A DNA stretch of 64,000 bases from the NCBI GenBank assembly GCA_949297785.1, contig CASFTW010000011.1, forward strand, positions 17,904 through 81,903. The letters are read 5' to 3'. Below the pieces are notes generated by a model. It was given only the letters and a program-made list of their open reading frames with translations. It had not been told where the DNA came from and did no database searches. This document shows positions 34,844-44,017 of the stretch, one piece after another (positions within the stretch are counted from its first letter, which is position 1; every line of letters begins with the position of its first letter). The translations under genes and the position numbers were made by a program. This DNA is from an uncultured Spirochaetales bacterium (lineage in GTDB: Bacteria > Spirochaetota > Spirochaetia > Sphaerochaetales > Sphaerochaetaceae).

Positions 34844-35346
34844 AAGGAAAAAAGTATCTTATAAGCCCTCTTCATTTCATGGTTTCGTTCTTTACAGCTT
34901 TTGCTCTGATTATTCTTGTGTTTATTTTCATCGCCATGCACAATTATGTGGCTTTCATCGCATGTCTTGTTCTGGCAATTCTTTTTATACACGAGGCATT
35001 TGTATATGGACGGGTTGTTGAGATAAATAGTTATGGTGTGAAAATGAAGCATTTCAACTGTGTTGAAAAGGATTGGCGGTGGGATGAAATTACTCAGGTT
35101 GGTGTTGCTGGCACAAGAGTTTTCATGAAAGATTTTCTAGGTAAAACCGGTTCTCTCTTTATCTATCTTTCAAAAGAAGAACTTGATGAACAACAGATAT
35201 TCAACATGATGCTGGACTGGCCTCCTAAGGATAAAGTATTTATAAAATATGATATCGATCGTCTGAATATGATACAGACATATTATTCCGGCAGAATCAA
35301 AGTCTACAATGCTGGAGATATAAAGATCTATGGAAAAGAAACCTAA
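34840..35346 (+). CDS. Small membrane protein with PH-like cytoplasmic domain
   Basis: 168 residues. Two hydrophobic spans (about 10-33 and 37-55) are followed by a beta-rich tail (VVEINSYGVKMKHFNCVEKDWRWDEITQVGVAG), which looks like the bacterial PH-type domains fused to two-helix anchors. I recognise no function. The ATG overlaps the ROK stop (ATGA) and the 3' end overlaps the third sulfatase by 17 nt, so the three genes form one coupled unit. Confidence 0.7.
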   Translation: MKGKKYLISPLHFMVSFFTAFALIILVFIFIAMHNYVAFIACLVLAILFIHEAFVYGRVVEINSYGVKMKHFNCVEKDWRWDEITQVGVAGTRVFMKDFLGKTGSLFIYLSKEELDEQQIFNMMLDWPPKDKVFIKYDIDRLNMIQTYYSGRIKVYNAGDIKIYGKET

Positions 35347-36961
35347 TATTATAATATTCAATCCAGACGAGATGAGATGGGATGCCTTATCTCATATGGG
35401 TGTCAATCAGGCTGCTGTAACACCGAATTTTGACTCATTTATGTTGAATGATGCAGTGTCGTTCTCCAATGCATATTGTCAGAATCCAGTATGCGTTCCG
35501 TCCCGTTGTTCTTTTTTTACTGGACTGTATCCCCATGTGAAAGGGCATCGTACAATGCAGCATATGCTGCACGAGAATGATTCGAATCTGTTCTCTGAAT
35601 TGAAAAGAGCAGGCTACTATGTCTGGATGAACGATCGCAATGATCTTGTAGCTGGACAGGTGCCAGGCTTGCTTGAAAGTCTTGCTGACGAGGTCTATTC
35701 TGGCATGTCGGATCCAAGGGTACAGAGAAATGACCATGGAAAACCTGTTGTCAGTTCAATCAGGGGAGAAGAAGGCAGTAAATATTATTATTCACATTAT
35801 CGTGGAGAATTGGCTTGTGATGCTGACGGCTTATGTTATACGAAAGATGATGCATCTGTCGACAGAGCCGTGGAAGTTTTATCACAAAAGCGTGATAAAC
35901 CTGTTCTTGCTTTTCTCGGATTGACCTATCCACATTGCCCGTATGGTGTTGAGAAACCTTTTTTTTCAGCCATAAACAGAAGGCTGCTTCCCAGACGGGC
36001 CTCTGCTGGATATAAGAAAGCTCAGATGTTGAATGAACTTAGGAAGAGAGTTCATCTTGATTCTTTCTCGGAACAGGATTGGGATGAACTGAGGGCTGTA
36101 TATCTAGGCATGTGCATGAAAGTCGATGCCCAGTTCAAACGTCTTTGTGATGGCCTGAAAAAAGCAGACAAATATGACAGTTCATTGATAATAGTATTGT
36201 CGGATCACGGTGATTTCTGCGGTGATTATTCACTTCCTGAGAAAAGCCAGAATACATTTGAGGATTGTCTTGTCCGTGTTCCGCTGCTTATCAAACCTCC
36301 AAAGGGATGCAATGTGGATCCGGGCATTTCGTCCAGCCTTGTGGAACTTGTGGATTTTTATGCAACTGTTATGGATTATGCTGGTGTTAAACCAGATCAC
36401 GATAATTTCGGCACATCGCTCAGACCTATTGTCTCTGATCGGAATAAAGAGGTAAGAGATTATGTTTTTTCTGAAGGGGGAAGAATGCCATATGAATGGC
36501 AGGCCGATGAATATCATGGGGTTTCAGGTTCAACAGGGATTGTCCCAAAAAACAGTGAATATTGGCCAAAGCAGGACGCGCAAAGAAATGGAATGGCACA
36601 CATCAAGGGTACAATGATAAGGGATAAACATCACAAGTATATAATGAGAGCAAATGGTGAGGATGAATTCTATGACATGGATGCGGATCCACTTGAAGAG
36701 CGCAACGAGATAGATAATCCGGAATATGCAGACATTATCTTGAAACTGAAGCTCGAGATGCTCCGATGGTATCAGAGAAGTGCTGATACAGTTCCCAGAA
36801 AAGTTGACAACAGGCTCAGTTATTCGCAGTTCTGCAGAATAGTCAAGAATTTGGATGATGATGACAGAGCTATTGCTTTCAATGAATATCAACTTGGTAT
36901 GGGAGCGCCAGGAATCAGCAAGATGGTGAAATCTGCTGAAACTGGAAAGCTGTCAGTGTAA
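35330..36961 (+). CDS. Sulfatase (formylglycine type, CxPxR)
   Basis: 543 residues. PNIIIFNPDEMRWDALSHMG, then C55-V-P-S-R in QNPVCVPSRCSFFTGLYPH, then IIVLSDHGDFCGDYSLPEKSQNTFEDC, a typical sulfatase series. No signal peptide. Base composition is more AT-rich than the first two sulfatases, matching its ROK and membrane-protein neighbours, so this three-gene block may have joined the locus separately. Confidence 0.93.
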   Translation: MEKKPNIIIFNPDEMRWDALSHMGVNQAAVTPNFDSFMLNDAVSFSNAYCQNPVCVPSRCSFFTGLYPHVKGHRTMQHMLHENDSNLFSELKRAGYYVWMNDRNDLVAGQVPGLLESLADEVYSGMSDPRVQRNDHGKPVVSSIRGEEGSKYYYSHYRGELACDADGLCYTKDDASVDRAVEVLSQKRDKPVLAFLGLTYPHCPYGVEKPFFSAINRRLLPRRASAGYKKAQMLNELRKRVHLDSFSEQDWDELRAVYLGMCMKVDAQFKRLCDGLKKADKYDSSLIIVLSDHGDFCGDYSLPEKSQNTFEDCLVRVPLLIKPPKGCNVDPGISSSLVELVDFYATVMDYAGVKPDHDNFGTSLRPIVSDRNKEVRDYVFSEGGRMPYEWQADEYHGVSGSTGIVPKNSEYWPKQDAQRNGMAHIKGTMIRDKHHKYIMRANGEDEFYDMDADPLEERNEIDNPEYADIILKLKLEMLRWYQRSADTVPRKVDNRLSYSQFCRIVKNLDDDDRAIAFNEYQLGMGAPGISKMVKSAETGKLSV

Positions 36962-37032
36962 AATCATGCTCGTATTATTCAGGCAAAATATTGTTTGTAA
37001 ATCAGGTTTCATATGTTTGCCAGAATTAAAAT

Positions 37033-37054
37033 CCCTCAAGACTGGTCCTGAGGG
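37033..37054. terminator. Terminator between convergent sulfatase and opp operons
   Basis: CCCTCA (37033-37038) pairs with TGAGGG (37049-37054). On the minus strand ATTTTAATT follows, so it suits the opp operon best; on the plus strand AAAATTGTT follows. Confidence 0.6.
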
Positions 37055-37091
37055 AAAATTGTTGTATAAGCCAAAAGCTTTACGTTAGGTG

Positions 37092-38042
37092 TCATATTTC
37101 GTTGATCCTGCAACATGTAACGAAGTGTCCTGTAGATATTTCCTGTTGCTTCTGTGGCTGATGGCATGCTTCTGTTGCGAATTTACAACGTGCGGCAAAT
37201 CTGCAACCAGGCTTTGGGTTGATTGGTGATGTGATTTCACCCTTGAGAACCTCTCTCTTCATCGGATGATGGATATCGATTGTAGGAATAGCAGAAAGCA
37301 ATGCCTTTGTATATGGATGCATAGGATTTCTGAACAATTCTTTTGAAGAGCACTTTTCAACGACCTGACCAAGATACATAACACAAATGTCATCAGATAT
37401 GTGTTTAACTACTGAGAGATTGTGTGTTACAAACATGTAGGTGAGCCCTCGGTCTATCTGAAGTTTTTTCAGAAGGTTCAGAACTTGTGCCTGAATCGAT
37501 ACATCAAGGGCTGAGACCGGTTCATCACATACGACGAACTGAGGGCCAAGTGCCAGAGCTCTTGCTATACCCACTCGCTGTCTTCTTCCTCCGTCAAGCT
37601 CGTGAGGATATGCCAGTCGAAGTCTTTCATCTATGCCCACCAATCCCATAAGTTCCGTAGTCATTTCATCGATTTCTTGCTTTGTGTATTTTTTTGATAC
37701 TTTCAATGGCTCCTTGATCGTTGATTCGATTGTTTTTCTCGGATCAATGGACGAATACGGATCTTGGAAAATGATCTGCATCTTCTCCCGGGCAGCTTTC
37801 AGCTGTTTTGAATTAAGAACAGTAATATCCTCTCCATTAAGAAGAATCTTACCTGATGTTGGTTCCTGTAGGTGAATTATAGTTCTTCCAAGAGTTGACT
37901 TGCCGCATCCGGATTCGCCAACTACGCCAAGAGTCTTTCCTTTTTCGATTGAAAAGGTTACGTCGTCAACGGCATGAAGCATTCCTCTGTGAGTCGGGAA
38001 ATATTTCTTCAGGTTTTGTACTTCAATAAGTGTATTGCTCAT
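37092..38042 (-). CDS. Oligopeptide-type ABC transporter ATPase (OppF/DppF)
   Basis: 316 residues. Walker A GESGCGKST, signature LDGGRRQR (the known variant of LSGGQ seen in many OppF proteins), Walker B FVVCDEPVSALD, and the C-terminal Cys-rich oligopeptide ATPase tail (KPGCRFAARCKFATEACH). Its ATG overlaps the OppD stop. In this locus the system may import sulfated oligosaccharides or glycopeptides rather than peptides; Opp-type importers for sugars are known. Confidence 0.93.
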   Translation of the reverse strand: MSNTLIEVQNLKKYFPTHRGMLHAVDDVTFSIEKGKTLGVVGESGCGKSTLGRTIIHLQEPTSGKILLNGEDITVLNSKQLKAAREKMQIIFQDPYSSIDPRKTIESTIKEPLKVSKKYTKQEIDEMTTELMGLVGIDERLRLAYPHELDGGRRQRVGIARALALGPQFVVCDEPVSALDVSIQAQVLNLLKKLQIDRGLTYMFVTHNLSVVKHISDDICVMYLGQVVEKCSSKELFRNPMHPYTKALLSAIPTIDIHHPMKREVLKGEITSPINPKPGCRFAARCKFATEACHQPQKQQEISTGHFVTCCRINEI

Positions 38043-39031
38043 GCTTGTTTCTCCTTTATCACCTTGTCAAGGTTGCAACACATGCAGTCATGCCCATCTG
38101 GTGTTTTAACAATTCCTATTCTTCCTTGTTTGCAGCTGTCTGTTGCATATTTACATCTTGGACCGAAAGGACAGCCTTGTGGCAGATTAGTAGGATCTGG
38201 TGGAAGTCCTTCGATCGGTGTAAGCCATTCTTGGTCATCGTTTAAAGCAGGTATGGCGCCGAATAGACCAATGGTGTAAGGATGTGACGGATGATCGAAT
38301 ATTTGTTCTTTCGTACCGTACTCAACGATCATACCAGCGTAAATGACAGCAACTGTATCACATACGTTAGCTACAACTCCCATGTCATGAGTGATCAGAA
38401 GCATGGCAGTGTTGAATTTCTTTTGAAGTTCACCAACTAGCTCAAGAACTTGAGCCTGGATTGTTACATCCAATGCTGTTGTGGGTTCATCAGCAAGAAG
38501 CAGATCAGGATTACAAGCCAGAGCAATAGCTATTACAACTCTCTGTTTCATTCCTCCGGAAAACTGGTGAGGGTATTCATGATATCTTTCTCCGGGTATA
38601 CCAACAATCTCAAGCATTTCTTTTGCTCTCTGATGAGGTGATACGCCATTTTTCTCATTGTGAAGAGCAACAACCTCTGCAATCTGATCTCCGACGGTTT
38701 GTACCGGATTTAGTGCTGTCATGGGATCCTGAAAGATCATTGAACATTTGTTTCCTCTAATCTTTCTCATGTGTGCTTCGTCAAGTTCGAGAAGGTTTTC
38801 TCCGTCAAGATAAATCTCTCCGCTTTTGATTTGCGCGCCCACATCTGGAAGGATTCTCAGAATTGATTTTGCAATGGTTGTTTTTCCCGCTCCTGTTTCC
38901 CCTACAAGCCCCAGTGTTTTTCCCTTATCAAGTTTCAGGGAAACACCGTTAACCGCATGTACGATCTCGTCATTCGAAAAATATTCTACAACCAAGTCTT
39001 TTATATCCAGATAACTTGTTTTTTCTGTCAT
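38039..39031 (-). CDS. Oligopeptide-type ABC transporter ATPase (OppD/DppD)
   Basis: 330 residues. Walker [10 protein letters not shown], signature FSGGMKQR, Walker [14 protein letters not shown], and an OppD/F C-terminal motif [24 protein letters not shown] lies upstream of the ATG. Forms the second ATPase of the importer. Confidence 0.94.
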   Translation of the reverse strand: MTEKTSYLDIKDLVVEYFSNDEIVHAVNGVSLKLDKGKTLGLVGETGAGKTTIAKSILRILPDVGAQIKSGEIYLDGENLLELDEAHMRKIRGNKCSMIFQDPMTALNPVQTVGDQIAEVVALHNEKNGVSPHQRAKEMLEIVGIPGERYHEYPHQFSGGMKQRVVIAIALACNPDLLLADEPTTALDVTIQAQVLELVGELQKKFNTAMLLITHDMGVVANVCDTVAVIYAGMIVEYGTKEQIFDHPSHPYTIGLFGAIPALNDDQEWLTPIEGLPPDPTNLPQGCPFGPRCKYATDSCKQGRIGIVKTPDGHDCMCCNLDKVIKEKQA

Positions 39032-39043
39032 CTTATTCCTCCC

Positions 39044-39910
39044 TTATTTTTTGAGTTTCGGGTCAAGCGCATCTCTCAATCCATCACCGAGGAGGTTAAG
39101 TGCTAATACTGTTACAGCAATTGCAAGGCCCGGGAAAATGATCAGATGAGGAGCCTGTCTCATGAATTGCCTTGCGGCTGAAAGCATTGAACCCCATTCC
39201 GGTGTTGGCGGTTGGACCCCTAAACCGATGAATGACAAAGATGCTGCCATTGTGATGGTTTGAGCTACACCCATTGTTGTTGAGACAATTAGCGGTGAAA
39301 TACAGTTCGGCAGAAGATGAACAAATATTGTTCTGAATTTTGAACAGTTTATTGACTGACTTGCCTCAATATATTCGCTTCCTCTTTCTTTCATCATCTG
39401 AGCTCTGAGCATTCTTGCGCTTCCTGAGATACCTGATATAGACAAAGCGAATACGGTATTTATGAAACCAGGTCCCAATACGGCTGAGATCACTATCATT
39501 AGCAACATACCCGGAATAGCCTGTATGACATCAAGTATTCTCATGAGGATATTGTCTACCTGCCCCCCGAAAAATCCTGCAATGGAACCAATGGTTATTC
39601 CTATTACACTTCCGAGGGCAACTGCAAGAACGCCGATAGAAATGGAGTAACGACTGGCGTAAAGCACGCGGGAGAAAATATCTCTTCCCATATCATCGCA
39701 ACCGAACCAATGCTCTGCAGAAGGACCTGAGAATGTTACACTGAAATCCATTGCTGTATAATCGTATGGAATAATATATGGAGCCAGAATGGCGAGAATC
39801 ACTTCAACTATGAAGATTACAAGACCGACAACAGCCAGTTTGTTTTTCATCAGTTGCCTGAGTACTCTCCTGAATTCGCTGTTCTTTTTTAGTTTGTTTA
39901 CTTTCTTCAT
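39044..39910 (-). CDS. Oligopeptide-type ABC transporter permease (OppC/DppC)
   Basis: 288 residues with an N-terminal anchor span then five more. DMGRDIFSRVLYASRYSISIGV and the coupling motif EASQSINCSKFRTIFVHLLPN are characteristic of OppC. The ATG overlaps the OppB stop. Confidence 0.94.
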   Translation of the reverse strand: MKKVNKLKKNSEFRRVLRQLMKNKLAVVGLVIFIVEVILAILAPYIIPYDYTAMDFSVTFSGPSAEHWFGCDDMGRDIFSRVLYASRYSISIGVLAVALGSVIGITIGSIAGFFGGQVDNILMRILDVIQAIPGMLLMIVISAVLGPGFINTVFALSISGISGSARMLRAQMMKERGSEYIEASQSINCSKFRTIFVHLLPNCISPLIVSTTMGVAQTITMAASLSFIGLGVQPPTPEWGSMLSAARQFMRQAPHLIIFPGLAIAVTVLALNLLGDGLRDALDPKLKK

Positions 39911-40863
39911 ACTGCTTTCCTTTTTTTTGAACCCGCTGTGTATCTTGCTTTGATCCTAGGATCAACAGCAGCATAGAGAAGGTCGATTATAAGCATTGTT
40001 AAGGAGAATGCAATTGCGAGAACGATTGTTCCTCCCTGAACGACAGGATAATCTCTGTTGTTCACAGCATTGATTATGTAGAGACCCATGCCAGGAATAC
40101 TGAAGATTGTTTCAATGATCATTGCGCCTCCAAGAAGACGTGCAAATGTATTGCCCAGCTGAGTGATGATCGGAATCAGTGCGTTCTTAAGAGCATGTTT
40201 GAAAATAACTGTTTTCTCTGGAACGCCTTTTGATCTTGCAGTCGTAATGTAGTCGGCTCTTATGACATCAAGCATTGATGATCTTGTCTGACGGGCGCAG
40301 TTTGCAAGAGCACCGGCGCAGTTTGCAACAGCCGGAAGTATATAATACTCCAGACCTCCGAACCCCATTGCCGGCAGCCATCCCAGATTTACAGAGAAAA
40401 GCAGTATGAGCATCAATGCAAGCCAGAAACTTGGAATGGCAACTCCCAGAAGAGCTAAAACCATTGAAAGACTGTCCTGCCACTTGTTCTGATGAGTTGC
40501 AGCCATTATTCCCAACGGTATTCCAAGACCGTAACCTATGAATAGGGTGACAAATGCGAGTATGAGAGTTCTGGGCATTCTTTCTGCAATTGATGAACCG
40601 ATGTTTATTCCTGTGATCCACGATGTACCCATGTCAAAATGGAAAAAAACATCGGATATGTACGTTCCTAATCTTTCAAGATATGGATCATTCAATCCCA
40701 TATCAATTCTTTTAGCTTCCAATTCTGCTTCCGTTGCAGATGCTCCAAGTACTATTGCCGCCGGATCGCCTGGGCAGAAAAGCATCATTGTGAATACAAG
40801 TATCGTAACTCCCAGAATGATTGGTATCATCCACAAGAGCCTTTTACATACGTATTTAAACAT
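39907..40863 (-). CDS. Oligopeptide-type ABC transporter permease (OppB/DppB)
   Basis: 318 residues with six spans. LLWMIPIILGVTILVFTMMLFCPGDPA and the C-terminal half RADYITTARSKGVPEKTVIFKHALKNALIPIIT identify OppB. AAAGGAG precedes the ATG. Confidence 0.94.
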   Translation of the reverse strand: MFKYVCKRLLWMIPIILGVTILVFTMMLFCPGDPAAIVLGASATEAELEAKRIDMGLNDPYLERLGTYISDVFFHFDMGTSWITGINIGSSIAERMPRTLILAFVTLFIGYGLGIPLGIMAATHQNKWQDSLSMVLALLGVAIPSFWLALMLILLFSVNLGWLPAMGFGGLEYYILPAVANCAGALANCARQTRSSMLDVIRADYITTARSKGVPEKTVIFKHALKNALIPIITQLGNTFARLLGGAMIIETIFSIPGMGLYIINAVNNRDYPVVQGGTIVLAIAFSLTMLIIDLLYAAVDPRIKARYTAGSKKRKAV

Positions 40864-40888
40864 AGAAACTCCTTTTGCAGGTGGGAAC

Positions 40889-40910
40889 GGTTCCCGGATA
40901 ACCGGGAACC
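40889..40910 (-). promoter_or_regulatory. Intercistronic hairpin, oppA/oppB
   Basis: GGTTCCCGG and CCGGGAACC form a perfect 9-bp stem with a 4-nt loop, just after the oppA stop. This is the same placement as at the other binding-protein/permease junctions. Confidence 0.72.
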
Positions 40911-40923
40911 ATTTTAGTTTTTG

Positions 40924-42561
40924 TTAATCGCCGAGCTGACAGGAAGCGAATGAAACATATCCTGACATTCCGCCTCTGACGATCTTCTTCATGTTTATGT
41001 TGTTATTCCAGATGGTAAAGACTGATGGATTGACGATACCGTAGGCGATTGCATTGTCTTTGATGTAGTAGTGCACAGCATCAATATTCTCTTCTGTGAA
41101 ACCATCAACAGTCCATGCTTTGTAGATAAGGTCTGCAAGAACCATGTCATTTCTGCCGGTTGCATCACCGTTAGTGTATGCAGCGGGATCAAACCTGATA
41201 GACCAGAAGTCTGGGAGTGCGGTACCTCCTACTGTATTTATCGTCATGTCATACTGGGTACCATCGAGTCTTATGGCAGTATAGAGAGCCATATCGACGG
41301 CATTGATCTTGACATTGATTCCAACTTGTCTGCAGAAACCCTGAATAAGCTGTCCGAGTCTTGACGCAGTAGCAGAAGACGTTGAGAGAAGAACAAGCTC
41401 TTCGCCGTTGTATCCGGATGCCTCAACAAGTTCCTTTGCTTTTTCCACATCATACTGATAGTAATCTTCGTTCTTCCACTTCTCGTTGAACCCGATAAGG
41501 CGAGGGGAGGCGCAGTCCCACATCTGTGTACCATATCCTGAGGCTATTGCCTGGATCATGCCGTTCTCATCAATAGCATAACAGATAGCCTGTCTCAGCT
41601 CCTTGCTTTTTGCCAGAAGTGATGATTCAGCTCCAGAGAAGAACACTTGCCAACCCTGTGGTCCGTCAGAAAGGTCGATTGTATAGGATGTGTTTCCCAC
41701 ATACTGGCTTCCTGTTGAAGCTGCGATATCGATAACAGCATCGACTGTACCAGTCTCAAGTGCTACACCGAGCTGGAATGCTTCAGTGATAATCGAATAG
41801 TTGACATATTTCTGAAGAGGCCTGACGCATTCAGGGAGAAGTTCTATATCCTGCCAGTAATCGTCCCGTCTCTCAAAATTCAACTGTGCTGAAGGAGTAA
41901 AGGAGGTTACCTTATATGGGGATGTTGATACGGCAGAAAGCCCGAATTCATCACTTGATTCCTTGAACGCCTTTTCTGAGACCACAAATGTATCGATCAG
42001 TAGACCTTCAAACGCACCGACAATGTTTGAATTCATTTTGATCTCAAGGGTGTAATCTCCCGTCACAGTTGCAGACTCAACTTTTGAGAATGTAGGTTTG
42101 AGTCCTCTGGCTTTTGACTCGTTTATGAACCATACAACGTCTGATGCTGTGATATTGTTTCCGTTACTGTCTGTGATGTAACTGTAGATTTCAACATCAT
42201 ATGTAAAGCCGTTGTCATCTGTCGTCCATGATTTTGCGGCATATGGAACGACTTCATTTTCATCATTCAGGACACCGAGTGTTTCATAAAGCTGCATCAT
42301 GTATGGTGCATTTTTTGCTGTGTTTGATCTGAAAGGTGTGAGTGAATCAATGGCTGTTCCATAACCTATGTTTATGGAATTGTCAGTGAGGACAGATGAC
42401 TCTGCAACTTCTTCTGTAGAAGCTGCCACGTTTGCGATTGTTTCAACGGACGGGGCTTCTGTTGTCGCAGTTGTTGTGCTAGCTTCTGTTTTTTTTGCAC
42501 AACCGGTAAGACACAGCATAACCATTACCGTTGCCAGTAAGATTTCAAGTATTCTTTTCAT
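40924..42561 (-). CDS. ABC transporter substrate-binding lipoprotein (family 5, OppA-like)
   Basis: 545 residues. The leader MKRILEILLATVMVMLCLTGC has a lipobox. A Thr/Ala/Ser-rich linker follows, then family 5 blocks: INIGYGTAIDSLTPFRS, YMMQLYETLGVLNDENEVVPYAAKSW, KELRQAICYAIDENGMIQAIASGYG. ATG 42561 has GGGAGG 9 nt upstream and removes an 11-residue extension. First gene of the importer operon, expressed from a promoter carrying the shared TTAATTAAT element. Confidence 0.93.
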   Translation of the reverse strand: MKRILEILLATVMVMLCLTGCAKKTEASTTTATTEAPSVETIANVAASTEEVAESSVLTDNSINIGYGTAIDSLTPFRSNTAKNAPYMMQLYETLGVLNDENEVVPYAAKSWTTDDNGFTYDVEIYSYITDSNGNNITASDVVWFINESKARGLKPTFSKVESATVTGDYTLEIKMNSNIVGAFEGLLIDTFVVSEKAFKESSDEFGLSAVSTSPYKVTSFTPSAQLNFERRDDYWQDIELLPECVRPLQKYVNYSIITEAFQLGVALETGTVDAVIDIAASTGSQYVGNTSYTIDLSDGPQGWQVFFSGAESSLLAKSKELRQAICYAIDENGMIQAIASGYGTQMWDCASPRLIGFNEKWKNEDYYQYDVEKAKELVEASGYNGEELVLLSTSSATASRLGQLIQGFCRQVGINVKINAVDMALYTAIRLDGTQYDMTINTVGGTALPDFWSIRFDPAAYTNGDATGRNDMVLADLIYKAWTVDGFTEENIDAVHYYIKDNAIAYGIVNPSVFTIWNNNINMKKIVRGGMSGYVSFASCQLGD

Positions 42562-42611
42562 TTCGATACCTCCCTTTTTTAAGATGAAATTCAAATACTT
42601 AAATTGTTTTA

Positions 42612-42647
42612 TTAATTAAATTGTAACACAGTTCCATAGTTTGTAAA
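42612..42647 (-). promoter_or_regulatory. oppA promoter with TTAATTAAT operator
   Basis: On the minus strand: TTTACA (42642-42647), 16-bp spacer, TACAAT (42620-42625), and directly adjoining TTAATTAA (42612-42619) followed by TAAAAC. The remaining intergenic sequence to 42863 is AT-rich without a gene. Confidence 0.7.
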
Positions 42648-42863
42648 GAATAATTTATTAAATATTTTTAATAATTTATTAATTATATATTATGAATATA
42701 TTTATATTATATCATGTATTGATTAAATCGACATTTTAGAGCCACCGGATCAGATTACATTGAACAAGAAAACGGTTTTAATGAAGTTATTATCTGACAT
42801 TTTCTGAAAGTATGTGCACAAGCACAAATTTTTCAGGAAGTACAGGGAGTTTTTACATAGAAA

Positions 42864-42889
42864 AGGAGGTGGAAGCTTATTTTCCTCCT
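42864..42889 (-). terminator. Terminator after the esterase gene
   Basis: On the minus strand AGGAGG pairs with CCTCCT around a 14-nt loop and TTTTC follows. It separates the esterase from the opp operon. Confidence 0.5.
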
Positions 42890-42905
42890 ACCTTTTCCTG
42901 TTTTG

Positions 42906-43796
42906 CTATTTTTCAGTAACCTTATGGATGAAGGCTTCGTAAATGTCCATCATGTCTTCGTCGAAGAACACAGGATCAGCATGGGCTGCATCTTTAACTT
43001 TGTAGAAGTCGGATTCTTTCCCTGCCTTGACCAGTGCATTATAGAGCATTTCGCTTTGGGAGATCGGCACAATGTCATCCGCTGTTCCATGTGCAATCAG
43101 TGTAGGTGGTAACCTGCGCTCAGGCGTTATGTATTGCAGTATATTAGCAGGCTTCAGAGCTTCCTTTGCGCTTTCGGGCGTGAATTTCTTCACAAGCTGT
43201 GCTGGAGGGGTGAGTGCAAATTTTTCCATGTTCATATCTTCTGAAACCATACTTGCAATATCCACGGTTCCATACAGATCAATGACTCCGTCAACTTCTG
43301 TCGATACTGACAGATCGTCATAAGGACTATTCAGATCGTCATATGCGTATGCGCACTGGAGTGCAATGTGTCCTCCTGCTGAACCACCAAACAGAACTAT
43401 CCTGTCCGGATCTATTCTGTAACCGGAAGCATTCTTCCTTAGGTACCGTATTGCACTGTGTATATCTTCCATCATTGCGGGAAATGATGCTGTTTCAGAA
43501 CCTCTGTATTCCGGCATGGCAACGACAAAACCACGTTCTGCCAGTCTTGCCATCCATGGAATACGGAATTTTACTTTCGGAGTTCTGAAACCGCCTCCTA
43601 CGACACAGACTACAAGAGGGAAAAGTCCGTTTCTGGTTCCGGATTCTGACATCGGCAGAAGTATCTGCATATCCAGTGATGTATCCAGCGCAGATCTTTT
43701 GATACCGATCACACTTGCGCTACGGCGGGCATAGGTGATGTCATGCAGTAGCAGGCAGCTTTGATGTTTGACCAGCAGTTGTAATTCTTTTTGCAT
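42906..43796 (-). CDS. Alpha/beta-hydrolase, carbohydrate-esterase/lipase type
   Basis: 296 residues. The nucleophile elbow is G-G-S139-A-G-G (IVLFGGSAGGHIALQ); LIAHGTADDIVPISQSEML gives the Asp and AAHADP the His. The oxyanion segment VVGGGF is a variant of HGGG. No signal peptide. BD-FAE/Est-like enzymes deacylate sugars, so removal of acyl groups from imported glycans is a reasonable role here. It has its own promoter with the locus operator. Confidence 0.85.
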   Translation of the reverse strand: MQKELQLLVKHQSCLLLHDITYARRSASVIGIKRSALDTSLDMQILLPMSESGTRNGLFPLVVCVVGGGFRTPKVKFRIPWMARLAERGFVVAMPEYRGSETASFPAMMEDIHSAIRYLRKNASGYRIDPDRIVLFGGSAGGHIALQCAYAYDDLNSPYDDLSVSTEVDGVIDLYGTVDIASMVSEDMNMEKFALTPPAQLVKKFTPESAKEALKPANILQYITPERRLPPTLIAHGTADDIVPISQSEMLYNALVKAGKESDFYKVKDAAHADPVFFDEDMMDIYEAFIHKVTEK

Positions 43797-43810
43797 TTTT
43801 TTCTCCTTTT

Positions 43811-43855
43811 TATTAATTAATTTAAATTATAAATATAGAATTCCTTTTAATGCAA
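43811..43855 (-). promoter_or_regulatory. Esterase promoter with TTAATTAAT operator
   Basis: On the minus strand: TTGCAT (43850-43855), 18-bp spacer, TATAAT (43826-43831), then TTAAATTAATTAATAAAA with the TTAATTAA core at 43813-43820. Geometry is near-identical to the oppA and first sulfatase promoters. Confidence 0.72.
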
Positions 43856-43981
43856 GAGAAAATTCAACCGACATATATAGTTTCAACATGTTCAGGAAGT
43901 GACAGATGAGACCATTGCGAATTCTTTATGGATGAAGAAAAAAGTGTCAGATGTAAAACCAGCCGTCAATAAAACAAAAGC

Positions 43982-44010
43982 TTGAAATGCCGATTCCGCA
44001 TGTTTAGAAT
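43982..44010 (+). promoter_or_regulatory. Promoter for a leaderless dipeptidase mRNA
   Basis: TTGAAA (43982-43987), 17-bp spacer, TAGAAT (44005-44010). The ATG lies 7 nt after the -10 box, with no ribosome site. It lacks the TTAATTAA element, so the dipeptidase may not belong to the glycan regulon. Confidence 0.65.
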
Positions 44011-44017
44011 TAGGCTT

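Noticed and set aside
37092..38042. OppF signature LDGGRRQR instead of LSGGQRQR
   Set aside because: This variant is common in OppF-type ATPases of thermophiles and clostridia as I recall, so it does not indicate a defective transporter.
42660..42720. AT-rich run near 42660-42720 as a replication origin
   Set aside because: No DnaA boxes, no dnaA/dnaN neighbourhood; it is simply the upstream region of the oppA promoter.
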